Shown here one piece after another: positions 25,829-36,155 of a DNA stretch of 64,000 nt. The position numbers and the translations under genes were made by a program. This stretch comes from Melioribacteraceae bacterium (GTDB lineage Bacteria; Bacteroidota; Ignavibacteria; Ignavibacteriales; Melioribacteraceae): contig JAIPBD010000016.1 of NCBI GenBank assembly GCA_021739765.1, forward strand, positions 47,455-111,454, written 5' to 3'. How positions within the stretch are numbered: the first letter of the stretch is position 1; the number at the start of each line of letters is the position of its first letter. Under the pieces are notes generated by a model. It was given only the letters and a program-made list of their open reading frames with translations. It was not told where the DNA came from and did no database searches.

Positions 25829-28210
25829 ATGCTTAAAAATTATTTCAAAACCGGATTGAGAAATATATCTAAGCACAAGTTGTTTTCGTTTCTTAATATA
25901 ATTGGTTTATCGATCGGAATGTCTGTTACGCTGCTAATTATAGTAGTATTGGAGAATGCTTCGAATTTTGATGATTTTCAAAAAAATAAAGAAAGTATTT
26001 ATAGAGTTTACACTGAAGAAACGAATCCCGACGGAAAGATGTCCTGGGCAATCACTTTCCCGGAACTTACAAATCAGCTGGAATTAAATGAATCGATTGA
26101 AAAAATAACAAAAATCAACAGTAGTTTTAGAGGTGCATTAGATTACAAAGCAAAGGAACTTAACTTTAATGGTTACTTCGCTGATTCCAATTTCTTCAAT
26201 GTTTTCAGTTATGAATTTATTTCCGGAAATCCGAAAACAGCTTTAATGGATCCATACAAGATTATTCTATCAGAAGAAACAGCCCACAAGATTTTTGGTA
26301 ACAAAGATCCATTTGGCGAAACTCTGAATACAAAATTCGGGGATTTCACCGTAAGTGGAGTTATTAAAGAACCGGACGGGAATTCACATTTATCATTTGG
26401 CGTGTTAGGGTCATACAGTACTCTTTCCACTTTAAGAAACAAAAATCTATTAAACAAAGAGGAATGGAATTGGGAAGCTAAAAATCCCGAGTACATTTAT
26501 CTCGTAATAGATAACAAGAACGATATTAGTATTGTTAGAGATCAACTAAGCATTATTGCAAAACAAATTGAGCCGCTTGTAGAAGATGTTACATTGTCTT
26601 TTGATCTGCAAAATATGGACGATATTGTACTCGGCAAACAGATGGCGGGTTCAATCGGTCCGACTTTTGCTTTCCTGGAATCGATGATATTCCTCAGCCT
26701 TACACTTATGATTCTTTTGCCCGCTTGTTTTAATTATATAAATTTATCCATAGCACGTTCACTTGGCCGTGGAAAGGAAATTGGAATTAGAAAAATTCTT
26801 GGTGGAAATAAAAAGCAATTAGTTTTACAATTTATTATCGAAACTTTTATACTCTCCTTATTTGCTTTGATCGGTTCTATGCTGATTGTCTATTTGATAA
26901 AAGACGAATTTATAACGTTGCTCGCCTCAGGATCAAGACTTCAAATTATTGATATTTCATTCACCGGCTATTTGCTTGGTATATTGCTCGCACTGGTCAC
27001 CGCGCTTCTTGCGGGAATTATTCCCGCGGTATACTTTTCAAAACAAAATCCTTTGGAATCTCTAGCTTCCAAAGTTAAACCGGGTACGTTTGGGGCACTT
27101 AGTTTACGAAAAGGATTAGTGGTTATTCAGTTCGCACTGTCAATCGGATTTCTGATCGGTATATCAGCATTTGTAAAGCAGTATTCACACGCGCTAAATT
27201 TCGAAATGGGATTCCCCAAAGAGAATATTTTAGTTACACATTTAGCAGATGTAAATTTCAACATATTTAATAACGAGTTCCAATCTCAACCCGGAGTTAA
27301 ATCTGTTTCGTTTTCCTCTACCATTCCCGGTTCATGGGACAATTCAACAACAGTCGTTCGCCATTTGGATAGTGATGATTCATTGGAAGTACAGGAAATC
27401 TCAGTTGATGAGAAATTTTTGGAAGAGTTCGACATCAATCTTATTAAAGGAAACGGTTTTAATTCCGAAATGTCTGGCAATAATGGATTTGCTATTGTTA
27501 ATCAACAGTTCGAAAAATCATTTGGACGCTTTAACTCTAATTCTGATAATAAAAACTATTTTATTACCGAATCTGGGAGAACAGCAAAAATAATTGGTGT
27601 TGTCGAAGATTTTAACAAAACTCCTTTACAGAAGGAATCGAAGCCGATTTTGATTTGGTTTAATCCTGATAAATATAGATACGCGTTTGTTACACTTGAA
27701 TCGGACAATGTTTACGATTTACGAAATAAGCTTAAAAAAGTTTGGGCTGGATTAAGTTCAATGAATTTCGAAGCGAAATTCTTAGAGCATTATTTGGAGG
27801 AAGCCTATAATTCCTTCGAAAATGCAATCAAAGTATTAGGCTTGCAAGGAGTTTTCGTAATGGTTATTTCTTGCTTAGGATTGTTGGGCATGGTTGTGTT
27901 CAGTACAAACAATCGTATAAAAGAAATTGGAATTCGGAAAGTATTAGGAGCGTCGGAAGGAAAATTGATTTGGTTGTTAAGTAAAAGCTTTCTATCGCTG
28001 CTTTTGATCTCAACCGCTATCGGTGTCCCTATTTCCTATTTCATTTTTGATAGAATGCTTTCGCGGATGCGATATGAATATGTCGGTATCGGTTTGTTCG
28101 AAATTCTTGCGTCTGTCTCAATACTGTTCATTGCCGGCGGTTCTGTTATCCTTTGGCAAACAAAGAAGATTGCATCAATTAATCCGGTTGAAAATTTGAG
28201 AAGTGAATGA
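25829..28210 (+). CDS. FtsX/MacB-type ABC permease 1
   Basis: The 793-residue permease has two MacB_PCD-FtsX halves. It opens with LKNYFKTGLRNISKHKLFSFLN and helix 1 (about 20-42), then a periplasmic core domain (about 45-280). Three membrane helices follow (about 285-415) with coupling motif GKEIGIRKILGGNKKQ, and the second half repeats the layout with KEIGIRKVLGASEGK near 698-712. About eight TM segments are expected. It ends NPVENLRSE, the family's usual tail. It lies directly behind ATPase 2. Like MacB it should work with an ATPase dimer as a mechanotransmitter; the substrate is unknown. Confidence 0.92.
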   Translation: MLKNYFKTGLRNISKHKLFSFLNIIGLSIGMSVTLLIIVVLENASNFDDFQKNKESIYRVYTEETNPDGKMSWAITFPELTNQLELNESIEKITKINSSFRGALDYKAKELNFNGYFADSNFFNVFSYEFISGNPKTALMDPYKIILSEETAHKIFGNKDPFGETLNTKFGDFTVSGVIKEPDGNSHLSFGVLGSYSTLSTLRNKNLLNKEEWNWEAKNPEYIYLVIDNKNDISIVRDQLSIIAKQIEPLVEDVTLSFDLQNMDDIVLGKQMAGSIGPTFAFLESMIFLSLTLMILLPACFNYINLSIARSLGRGKEIGIRKILGGNKKQLVLQFIIETFILSLFALIGSMLIVYLIKDEFITLLASGSRLQIIDISFTGYLLGILLALVTALLAGIIPAVYFSKQNPLESLASKVKPGTFGALSLRKGLVVIQFALSIGFLIGISAFVKQYSHALNFEMGFPKENILVTHLADVNFNIFNNEFQSQPGVKSVSFSSTIPGSWDNSTTVVRHLDSDDSLEVQEISVDEKFLEEFDINLIKGNGFNSEMSGNNGFAIVNQQFEKSFGRFNSNSDNKNYFITESGRTAKIIGVVEDFNKTPLQKESKPILIWFNPDKYRYAFVTLESDNVYDLRNKLKKVWAGLSSMNFEAKFLEHYLEEAYNSFENAIKVLGLQGVFVMVISCLGLLGMVVFSTNNRIKEIGIRKVLGASEGKLIWLLSKSFLSLLLISTAIGVPISYFIFDRMLSRMRYEYVGIGLFEILASVSILFIAGGSVILWQTKKIASINPVENLRSE

Positions 28211-28339
28211 GCATTAAATGACCTAAAACCGGAAGTGTTAATTGGCCGGAGCTGATTCGATCGATCAGGATATTAATATTCAGTTGAAATTCTTGAATCG
28301 TGACTAAATATTACTTCCATTTATGATGATGGGGATAAA

Positions 28340-30685
28340 ATGTGGATCAATTACATTAAAACTGCATTGCGTAATTTAAGTCGAAACAAAACTTACGCGT
28401 TGATCAACTTTTTCGGTTTAGCAATTAGTATCTGTGCCGTTATCCTGATTATGCTTTATGTTCGATTTGAGTTCAATTACGATGATTTCCACCAAAATGA
28501 AATTTACCGCTTATCAGTAAAATCATTCCAAGAAAATGCAGAGAGTTATAACTCTCCTGTTTTTATACCTGCGATTGGACCGGACTTAAAAAACGAATTG
28601 CCGGAAATCAAAAATTACACTCGAATTTCTACGAAACGAACCGAGTATTTTTATAATAAGAAAGATCCGGTTCGAGTTGATGATCTGATCTATGCTGATT
28701 CAACATTTTTCGAAATATTTTCCTTTAAATTAATTTCGGGTAACTCTCAAACCGCACTTACAGCACCATACTCAATTATCCTAACGGAAGAAACAGCACT
28801 TAAAATTTTTGGTGAAACAGATGTCACGGGTCGAAGTGTTAATATGAACTTAAAAGATAATTTCATAGTGACCGGAATTGTTGAAAATCCACCTCCCAAC
28901 TCTACGGTACAATTTAACGCGTTAATTTCGTTTGAAACTTTGTACAAAGAGCCGAACAATTACATGGGCTGGTTTGGCGGGAATCAGTACATAACATATT
29001 TGCAACTTGAAGAAAATGTAACTCGTGAAACCGCTCAAGCAAAATTCCCGGATTTCCTCTGGGAAAAAATCAATAAACGACTCGTTGATTATAATGTACG
29101 ATACGAAGTTTATTTAACAGACTTGCCATCCGTTTATTTGAGCGAAACGAGTTATACAAACATTTATATTTTTACGGGAATCGCAATTTTAATTTTGCTC
29201 ATCGCGTCGATCAACTTTATCAATCTGACTACAGCACACTACACTCGAAGAGCAAAAGAAGTGGGTATCCGAAAAGTCATCGGTGCTGATCGAAAGACAC
29301 TGGTAATTCAATTCCTTTCCGAAACAATCGTGATAAGTTTTATCTCGCTTTTACTCGGCGTTGCCTTAGCGGCGCTACTTGCGCCATATTATGAAAATAT
29401 AATTCAAAAACAAGTCTATTTAAATATTCTTTTTGATTCATATGTTTTAAGCGGTTTGTTCGTTTTATTTTTCGTTGTGGGAGTTATTGCGGGCAGCTAT
29501 CCGGCATTTTATTTGTCATCATTTCAAGCTTCAAAAGCATTTAAACCAGAAACCGTTAAAAATATCGGCAGCTTTTCACTTCAAAACAGCTTGATCATCG
29601 CTCAATTCACAATTTCAATTTCTTTGATTATCACGACCTTCGTCATCAACGATCAACTTGATTTTATCCTGAACAAAGAATTGGGTTATGACAAAGACAA
29701 AATTATAATACTTTCATTGGAAAATGAATCTTCAAGAATTCAAACTGAATTGATAAAAGAGACTCTGCTCACGGTGCCCGGGGTTCAATCCGCAAGTGCT
29801 TCAACAAATTTACCGGGCGACGGTTTTAGCATGAATGGCTACAGACTTCAAGAGGAGACAACTTCGCGTTTAATAAACATCGTTGAAATTGATGACGATT
29901 ATTTAAAAACGTTGGATATCGAGTTAATTAGCGGCAGAAATTATAACGATCAATTTGAATCCGATAAATCGGCTTATCTCGTCAATAAAACATTTATCGA
30001 AACTTTTGGCCTGACTGATCCGATCGGAAAGATTGTACACAGAAATGGCGAACACAAAATAATTGGGGTTGTTGAGGATTTTCATTTTGCTCCGTTGCAC
30101 GAGAAAGTGAAGCCTTTGATACTGGGAAACAATCCGCATCTCGGTGGATTTAATTTTATTGCTTTGAAAGTCACAACCGAGAATTACAGCGATCTTCTAA
30201 AACGTATAGAAGCTGAATGGAAAAACTTAAATCCTTCTTGGCCATTCGAATACAATTTTCTCGATAAAAAGTTTGAACAAGTTTATAAATCGGAAGAAAA
30301 GTTTATGGAGTTGTTTTTCTACTTTGCTTCGTTGGCAATATTAATCGCGTCTTTGGGACTTTTCAGTTTAACTTCACTTATTGCCGAGCAGCGAACAAAG
30401 GAGATTGGAATCAGAAAAGTTTTGGGCGCAGGTGTTTTCAATTTAACAACGTTACTATCAAGAAAATTTTTAATTCTGGTTTTGGCTGCCAACATAATAG
30501 CCTGGCCGGTAGCATATTTATTCGTCCAAAATTGGCTGGAAGATTTCGCTTATCGAATTAGTTTGGATTTAAAGCCTTTTGCAGCGGCCGCTTTTATTGC
30601 TCTTTTAATCGCGATTGTTTCAGTGAGTTACAGAACAATAAAAGCCGCGTTATTAAATCCGTTAAAATCACTAAAGTATGAATAA
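28340..30685 (+). CDS. FtsX/MacB-type ABC permease 2
   Basis: The 781-residue paralogue of permease 1 has the same two-half, eight-helix layout. It starts MWINYIKTALRNLSRNKTYALIN. Coupling motifs are AKEVGIRKVIGADRKT near 305 and TKEIGIRKVLGAGVFN near 685, and the tail is NPLKSLKYE. The ATG at 28340 follows GGGGATAAA. The 129-bp gap upstream holds a dyad around TCGATCGA (28252-28268) but no convincing -24/-12 pair. The gene is followed after 15 bp by a small unknown gene. Confidence 0.92.
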   Translation: MWINYIKTALRNLSRNKTYALINFFGLAISICAVILIMLYVRFEFNYDDFHQNEIYRLSVKSFQENAESYNSPVFIPAIGPDLKNELPEIKNYTRISTKRTEYFYNKKDPVRVDDLIYADSTFFEIFSFKLISGNSQTALTAPYSIILTEETALKIFGETDVTGRSVNMNLKDNFIVTGIVENPPPNSTVQFNALISFETLYKEPNNYMGWFGGNQYITYLQLEENVTRETAQAKFPDFLWEKINKRLVDYNVRYEVYLTDLPSVYLSETSYTNIYIFTGIAILILLIASINFINLTTAHYTRRAKEVGIRKVIGADRKTLVIQFLSETIVISFISLLLGVALAALLAPYYENIIQKQVYLNILFDSYVLSGLFVLFFVVGVIAGSYPAFYLSSFQASKAFKPETVKNIGSFSLQNSLIIAQFTISISLIITTFVINDQLDFILNKELGYDKDKIIILSLENESSRIQTELIKETLLTVPGVQSASASTNLPGDGFSMNGYRLQEETTSRLINIVEIDDDYLKTLDIELISGRNYNDQFESDKSAYLVNKTFIETFGLTDPIGKIVHRNGEHKIIGVVEDFHFAPLHEKVKPLILGNNPHLGGFNFIALKVTTENYSDLLKRIEAEWKNLNPSWPFEYNFLDKKFEQVYKSEEKFMELFFYFASLAILIASLGLFSLTSLIAEQRTKEIGIRKVLGAGVFNLTTLLSRKFLILVLAANIIAWPVAYLFVQNWLEDFAYRISLDLKPFAAAAFIALLIAIVSVSYRTIKAALLNPLKSLKYE

Positions 30686-30700
30686 CATTTGGGGGAACAA

Positions 30701-30991
30701 ATGAACGATATCTGTATACCAATTCCTCGATTTAAAGAAAATGAAATAGCCGAAGTTGTTGTAACCGTAAACGGAGAAAAACGGCATTTTAATTTTCGTG
30801 TAGAATCATTTCCATGGACTTCGGAAAGTGATAAAACCAATCAATCGGAAAATACGATAAGAAGAATAGAAGAGTTGCGTCATAATATTGAAACCTATGA
30901 CAAAGAATGGGAATTAATCCAAATCTATACACCGACTGATAATGCGAATTATATCCAAGTTTTATTTAGACAAAAGTGGAATAGGTACTGA
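30701..30991 (+). CDS. Small conserved-looking hypothetical protein within the permease array
   Basis: The 96-residue soluble protein is acidic to neutral, with no signal peptide or membrane segment. An N-terminal beta-rich part (about 1-35: EVVVTVNGEKRHFNFRVESF) is followed by a helix (about 48-72) and two short strands (LIQIYTP, YIQVLFRQ). ATG 30701 follows GGGGGAAC; a TTG at 30689 is possible but less likely. Its TGA is one nucleotide before the next permease ATG, implying translational coupling. I do not recognise a named family. Its place suggests a cytoplasmic accessory factor, but that is inference. Confidence 0.75.
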   Translation: MNDICIPIPRFKENEIAEVVVTVNGEKRHFNFRVESFPWTSESDKTNQSENTIRRIEELRHNIETYDKEWELIQIYTPTDNANYIQVLFRQKWNRY

Positions 30992-30992
30992 A

Positions 30993-33392
30993 ATGTTTAG
31001 GAACAACATAAAAATTGCATTGAGAAATTTGTTAAAACAAAAGCTTTTCTCCGCAATAAATATATTCGGTTTAGCTATCGGATTGGCAGGAAGCCTTTTA
31101 ATAACGGTGTTTGTTTGGAATGAATTGAGTTATGAATCTGTGCACGAAAATGCAGATGACATTTATCGCATAGCAGTTCAATTCGGAAAATCAGACGAGA
31201 GCATGATAATGGCGGGAGCGATGCCGGCACTTGGTCCGGCGGCAAAGTCAGAGTTGCCGGAGGTTGAAGAATTCACACGAATAGTTTTAGATCGAGCCGC
31301 CCCAATAATTCTTGGCGATCAGAAATTTGATGAGAAGAAGTTTTTCTTTGCGGACGGGTCAATCTTAGATGTGTTTAATATCGATATCCTAAAAAAAGTA
31401 GACAACTCACCACTCTCAGATCCGTTTGATATTCTACTTTCTCAATCAATTGCGGAAAAGTATTTTGGCGAAAGGGAACCGATCGGACAGACATTGCGAT
31501 ATCGGGATCAAACATTAAAAATAACTGGAGTTTATGAGGATATTAGAGGTAACACCCAAATAAAACCAGAGTTAATTGCTTCCTACAAAACCAAGGAAAT
31601 CGTATTCCCGAGCAGTAATGAATGGGGAAACTTCGGTCAGGATATTACTTACCTTTTGCTAAATACCAATATGTCGGCAAAACAACTTGAGGAAAGATTA
31701 ACAACATTATTGGTCAAAAATACTTCAGAACAATTTGGGGAGATGATTCGAATTGTTCCCGAACATTTCCCCGATGTTTACTTAAACTCAATCGCGATAG
31801 GGGATTTAATAAATCACGGAAATAAAAGTTACGTCTATCTATTTACAACCGTGGCATTGTTCGTGTTAATTATCGCGTCTTTGAATTTTATTAATCTCTC
31901 CACGGCTCGTTCTTTCCGGAGATCAAGAGAAGTCGGGATCAAAAAAGTTCTCGGTGCACAACGGAAATCTCTCATTTTTCAATTTTTGGCCGAAGCTCTT
32001 GTCCTGACATTTATAGCACTGTTTTTAGGAATATTATTATTTGAATTCTTCTACCCGATCCTTACCGGTTATCTCGAAGTACAAATCGGATTTGAATATT
32101 TAAAAACCTTTGAATTTTATTTAATAATAGTCGGAGTATTTCTTACTGTTGGATTATTATCAGGATTGTATCCCGCATTTTACCTCACAAGATTCAATCC
32201 GATTAAAACAGTAAAAAATGAAGTTGAGAGTAAACCCGGTGGAGTTGGTTTCAGAAAAGTGTTGGTTGTATCTCAATTCGCGATTTCCATTCTACTAATA
32301 TTCGGTACAATTGTAATTTATCAGCAACTGGATTATATGAAAAGTTACGATATCGGCTTGGATAGAGATAATGTTGTAATTGTAAACTATTCGCCGAAAG
32401 CGGAAAACGCTGATATCAGATATGAAACTCTAAAAACTAAACTCCTTGCTTCAAACGATATAAAGAATGTTTCCGGGGTTTATACTTTACCCGGTTTAAG
32501 CAGCGTTGAAAAGCAAACTTTAAGATTAAAAGACACCCCGGAAAGTGACCAAAAAGTGATGCGTTTTAACGGAGTTGATTTTTCATTTTTACAAACGTTC
32601 GGCCTCGAACTTATTGCCGGGCGGGATTTTGATAAATCCTTTTCTACCGATCAAAAAGAGGCGGTTATAATAAATGAAACCGCGGTTAAAGAATTTGGAA
32701 TGAATAATGAAGAGATAGTTGGGAAACAAGTAATCATTCCCGGCGCGAATAATGAACAATCGCTCGTTACAGTTATTGGAGTCGTAAAAGATTTTAATGT
32801 GGAATCATTACATAAAGGAATTGAACCGGTTGTGCTTTATATAAACCCTCAGCGTTTTTACGCTGTGGCTATTAAAATTGCTCCAAACGTTTCAAGTACG
32901 GCGTTAAGTTATATCGTGGATACATGGGAAAATGTAATTCCGAATGAAGATTTTAGTTATTCATTTTTGGATGACAAGTATAACGCGTTATATTCTACTG
33001 AAGATAAAATTTTTCAAGTATTTACGATCTTTTCATTGTTGGCTATTTACATTGCCGCACTCGGTTTGTTGGGTCTAACCTCATTCACAGCTGAACAAAG
33101 AAGGAAGGAAATCGGAATCCGCAAAGTTCTCGGATCAAACGTAATCGGAATTGTAAGATTATTATCGATGGAATATTTGCGCTTAATTATTATTTCATCT
33201 GTGATCGCACTTCCGTTCTCATATTATTTGCTTAATAAATGGTTGAGTGATTTTGCTTATCGTGCCGCTATTTCGTGGATACCGTTCGCGGCGGCTTTAG
33301 TACTGGTAGCGACCGTATCATTTGTTACTATAAGCTCTCAAGCATTTAGAGCGGCAAGTGCAAATCCGATTGATTCAATTAAATACGAATAG
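30993..33392 (+). CDS. FtsX/MacB-type ABC permease 3
   Basis: The 799-residue paralogue starts at ATG 30993 (MFRNNIKIALRNLLKQKLF). The frame runs back to 30942, but those 17 codons overlap the small upstream gene and lack the family N-terminus. Coupling motifs are SREVGIKKVLGAQRKS in the first half and RKEIGIRKVLGSNVIG in the second. Periplasmic domains have the usual GVYEDI/GVVKDFNVESLH signature segments, and the tail is NPIDSIKYE. The 137-bp gap after it carries a dyad and a sigma-54-like promoter. Confidence 0.92.
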   Translation: MFRNNIKIALRNLLKQKLFSAINIFGLAIGLAGSLLITVFVWNELSYESVHENADDIYRIAVQFGKSDESMIMAGAMPALGPAAKSELPEVEEFTRIVLDRAAPIILGDQKFDEKKFFFADGSILDVFNIDILKKVDNSPLSDPFDILLSQSIAEKYFGEREPIGQTLRYRDQTLKITGVYEDIRGNTQIKPELIASYKTKEIVFPSSNEWGNFGQDITYLLLNTNMSAKQLEERLTTLLVKNTSEQFGEMIRIVPEHFPDVYLNSIAIGDLINHGNKSYVYLFTTVALFVLIIASLNFINLSTARSFRRSREVGIKKVLGAQRKSLIFQFLAEALVLTFIALFLGILLFEFFYPILTGYLEVQIGFEYLKTFEFYLIIVGVFLTVGLLSGLYPAFYLTRFNPIKTVKNEVESKPGGVGFRKVLVVSQFAISILLIFGTIVIYQQLDYMKSYDIGLDRDNVVIVNYSPKAENADIRYETLKTKLLASNDIKNVSGVYTLPGLSSVEKQTLRLKDTPESDQKVMRFNGVDFSFLQTFGLELIAGRDFDKSFSTDQKEAVIINETAVKEFGMNNEEIVGKQVIIPGANNEQSLVTVIGVVKDFNVESLHKGIEPVVLYINPQRFYAVAIKIAPNVSSTALSYIVDTWENVIPNEDFSYSFLDDKYNALYSTEDKIFQVFTIFSLLAIYIAALGLLGLTSFTAEQRRKEIGIRKVLGSNVIGIVRLLSMEYLRLIIISSVIALPFSYYLLNKWLSDFAYRAAISWIPFAAALVLVATVSFVTISSQAFRAASANPIDSIKYE

Positions 33393-33428
33393 TGTCCGGA
33401 TACGTACTAACTCGCACGTAATCGAACA
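33393..33428 (+). promoter_or_regulatory. 36-bp dyad, predicted upstream activating site
   Basis: The left half is TGTCCGGATACGTAC, the centre is 6 nt, and the right half is GCACGTAATCGAACA, whose reverse complement is TGTTCGATTACGTGC. The halves agree at 11 of 15 positions. Its centre lies about 82 bp upstream of the -12 GC of the promoter at 33479-33494. A dyad of identical length and nearly identical spacing occurs at 36071-36106. Confidence 0.65.
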
Positions 33429-33478
33429 TATATTCGGATAAAATATCTCAATAAAGACTCGTTTTCGAGTAAACGTTG

Positions 33479-33494
33479 TTGGTCTGGTTATTGC
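33479..33494 (+). promoter_or_regulatory. Candidate sigma-54 promoter of permease 4
   Basis: TTGGTCTGGTTATTGC has GG and GC separated by exactly 10 nt, and TTGC at -12 matches the consensus. It lies 35 nt upstream of the GTG start of permease 4, leaving room for a short leader with AAGGAGG at 33518-33524. Confidence 0.65.
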
Positions 33495-33529
33495 GGCAGA
33501 CTAAATAGCATTTGACTAAGGAGGCTTAA

Positions 33530-36070
33530 GTGTTTTCAAATTATTTAAAAACATTTCTCAGAAATCTAAACCGCGAAAAACTCTTCTCAACAATTAATAT
33601 TTTGAGTGTTGCCATAGGACTGTCAGCAGCAATGTTGATTCTCGTTTTTATTTTAAACGAAACCGGTTATGATTCGTATCATGAAAAAAAGGAAAGACTT
33701 TATCGCCTCTCAAATGAAATAGAACTTCTTTCGACCGGACAAAGAATAAACGTGGCTACTAGTTCTATTTTGTGGGCTCCGGTAATGAAACAAGAATTCT
33801 CGGGTATTGAAAGTTATACAAGGTTATATCAATCGGTATTAAGTCAAGAATCATATAAACAGGGTCCGATTCAACTTATGAAAGGTGACCAAATAATAGA
33901 GGAAGAAAACTATCTTTTTGCGGAAGCAAATCTTTTTCAAAATTTCTCGTGGAATTTAAAATCGGGTGACGAAATCACAGCATTGGTTGATCCATTTTCG
34001 GTTGTTCTAACGGAATCATCCGCAATTGAATATTTCGGTCATGCGGATAATGTAATCGGTAAAAGAGTTGGAGTCGTTTACAATATTGAAGACGAAGAAG
34101 GAAACAGTAAAATCGAAATAAAGGAGTTCAAAGTAACGGGAATTATGGATGAAGTTCCGGAGAAATCTCACGTGCATCCTCGTATCGTATTTTCAATTTC
34201 AACATTAAATAGTACTCTTGGAGGTAACATACTCGAAGGCTCACATCCTGAAGATTGGTTTTGGAGAGGTCGGATTGCTCATACTTATATTCTTTTAAAA
34301 GAAGGCGTTCAGCCGGAAACTTTAAATAATCAGTTTGTTTCATTTATAAAGAAATACGTTGATGAAGCGACGACAACTCGTGGTTACAAATACAATTTAA
34401 ATTTAGAACGAATTGACGAAATTCATCTTCACGCGGATGTTTATAATAACTTCGAACAGCCCACATCGAGAAGTACGCTTAACTCTCTGGGAATTTCGGC
34501 ATTGCTAATTTTGTTAATCGCTATCATCAATTTTGTGAATCTCTCTACAGCGAAATCCACAACCCGTTCAAAGGAAGTTGGAATTCGGAAAGTACTTGGA
34601 GCTACAAAAGGAAAACTTGTACTTCAATATTTGGGTGAATCTATTATGTATACATTGATAGCGTTTGCCGGCGCTTCGCTATTAGTTTATTTAGTTCAAC
34701 CTACTTTCTTTTTTTACCTTGGTAAATCATACTCACTTACGGGCATAAATCTTTTCTTTTATATTTTAATGGTCGCCGGACTCGCATTATTTGTTGGCGT
34801 AGTATCGGGCAGTTTTTCCGCTTTTATCCTTTCCGGATTATCGGTAACCAAAACATTAAAAGGCGAATTCAAATCTGGCTTAAAAGGCAACATATTAAGG
34901 AAGGGTTTGGTTGTTGCACAATTCTCGATTACTGTGATATTTATAATCTTAACAATCACAGTCTATCAACAAATTTCTTATATGCAGGATAAGGAACTTG
35001 GATTCAACAAAAATCAATTGTTGGTTATAAATCCAAGCAGCAATGAAAAGTTGTTATCGAATTTGAAAAGTGTTAAAAATGAATTGGAATCTTATTCCTC
35101 GATAAAAGATGTTTCTATTTCCAGCAGTGTTCCGGGTGCGCCGGTAGGAGGTGATATTTGGGTAAGAGAAGATCAGTCCGGAGAAGAAGCTGTTCAAATT
35201 TCCGAAATAGTTGTTGATTACAATTATTTATCAACGTTTGAAATTGAATTAATTGCCGGAAGGAACTTCAATAAAGAATTTGGGCAAGATCGATATGATG
35301 TTTACAATCCGGAAATGACGGTCGAAACTTCAATCATAATTAATGAAGCAAGTGTCAAACAATTTGGTTTTGAAGATCCACAAGATGCGATTGGGAAAGT
35401 TGTTGTTCGTGATCCGGCATCAAAAGATTTTTATGGAAGAATAATCGGCGTTGTAAAAGATTTCAATTATGATAAACTGCAGTATAAAATCAGTCCCTTG
35501 GTTATGTTTATTAGCGATTGGTATGCTTCAAACATCCGTTGTGTAACAATTAAATACAACGGTGGGGACACTCGTCCAATACTAAACTTTGCAAAATCTG
35601 TTTATTCAAAGTATAACATTGATGAAGAGTTAAGCTATTTTTTCGTTGACGAAAATTTTAATTCGCTTTATGAAGAACAAGAAAGAAGCGGAGAAATTTA
35701 CGCATATGTTTCCGGACTAACTGTCTTAATTGCTTGCATGGGATTATTCGGGCTCTCAGTTTTTTCAACACAAAGAAGAACCAAAGAGATTGCGATCCGA
35801 AAGATTGTCGGGTCATCTGTTTTTGATTTGATAAAATTGTTATCTGCCGAATTTGTTCTACTGCTTTTCATCGCTAATTTACTTGCTTTACCCGTCGCCT
35901 ACTATTTTATTCAAGATTGGCTGGAAGAATTTGCTTACAGAATAGATATCGGTGTGGATATTTTTCTGCTTGTAGCTATTTCAACAATATTTATATCATT
36001 GCTTACTGTTGGTTATCAAGTAATCAAAGTTGCAAGCGCAAATCCGATTGATTCAATTAAATATGAATAG
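33530..36070 (+). CDS. FtsX/MacB-type ABC permease 4
   Basis: At 846 residues this is the longest of the six paralogues. It starts at GTG 33530 behind AAGGAGG (FSNYLKTFLRNLNREKLFS). Coupling motifs are SKEVGIRKVLGATKGK and TKEIAIRKIVGSSVFD. The extra length lies in the periplasmic loops, for example an insertion around VYNIEDEEGNSKIEIKEF near residues 180-200 and one near 595-615. The tail is NPIDSIKYE. It has its own predicted sigma-54 promoter and dyad, so it may be transcribed separately from the upstream genes. Confidence 0.92.
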   Translation: MFSNYLKTFLRNLNREKLFSTINILSVAIGLSAAMLILVFILNETGYDSYHEKKERLYRLSNEIELLSTGQRINVATSSILWAPVMKQEFSGIESYTRLYQSVLSQESYKQGPIQLMKGDQIIEEENYLFAEANLFQNFSWNLKSGDEITALVDPFSVVLTESSAIEYFGHADNVIGKRVGVVYNIEDEEGNSKIEIKEFKVTGIMDEVPEKSHVHPRIVFSISTLNSTLGGNILEGSHPEDWFWRGRIAHTYILLKEGVQPETLNNQFVSFIKKYVDEATTTRGYKYNLNLERIDEIHLHADVYNNFEQPTSRSTLNSLGISALLILLIAIINFVNLSTAKSTTRSKEVGIRKVLGATKGKLVLQYLGESIMYTLIAFAGASLLVYLVQPTFFFYLGKSYSLTGINLFFYILMVAGLALFVGVVSGSFSAFILSGLSVTKTLKGEFKSGLKGNILRKGLVVAQFSITVIFIILTITVYQQISYMQDKELGFNKNQLLVINPSSNEKLLSNLKSVKNELESYSSIKDVSISSSVPGAPVGGDIWVREDQSGEEAVQISEIVVDYNYLSTFEIELIAGRNFNKEFGQDRYDVYNPEMTVETSIIINEASVKQFGFEDPQDAIGKVVVRDPASKDFYGRIIGVVKDFNYDKLQYKISPLVMFISDWYASNIRCVTIKYNGGDTRPILNFAKSVYSKYNIDEELSYFFVDENFNSLYEEQERSGEIYAYVSGLTVLIACMGLFGLSVFSTQRRTKEIAIRKIVGSSVFDLIKLLSAEFVLLLFIANLLALPVAYYFIQDWLEEFAYRIDIGVDIFLLVAISTIFISLLTVGYQVIKVASANPIDSIKYE

Positions 36071-36106
36071 TGTTCGCAATCGGACACGTACGTGCAATTT
36101 CGAACA
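36071..36106 (+). promoter_or_regulatory. 36-bp dyad, predicted upstream activating site
   Basis: The left half is TGTTCGCAATCGGAC, the centre is ACGTAC, and the right half is GTGCAATTTCGAACA, whose reverse complement is TGTTCGAAATTGCAC. The halves agree at 12 of 15 positions. Its centre is about 82 bp upstream of the -12 element at 36170-36171, the same geometry as the dyad at 33393. The site begins directly after the permease 4 stop. Confidence 0.65.
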
Positions 36107-36155
36107 ATATCCCTTGTTCCATCATTCGGTTTCGGCTAAAAAACGAAGGTAAATG

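Noticed and set aside
28210-28339. Possible sigma-54 promoter TTGGCCGGAGCTGATT before permease 2
   Set aside because: The -24 part resembles the other sites, but the -12 position has no G at the required spacing and there is no TGTYCG dyad upstream.
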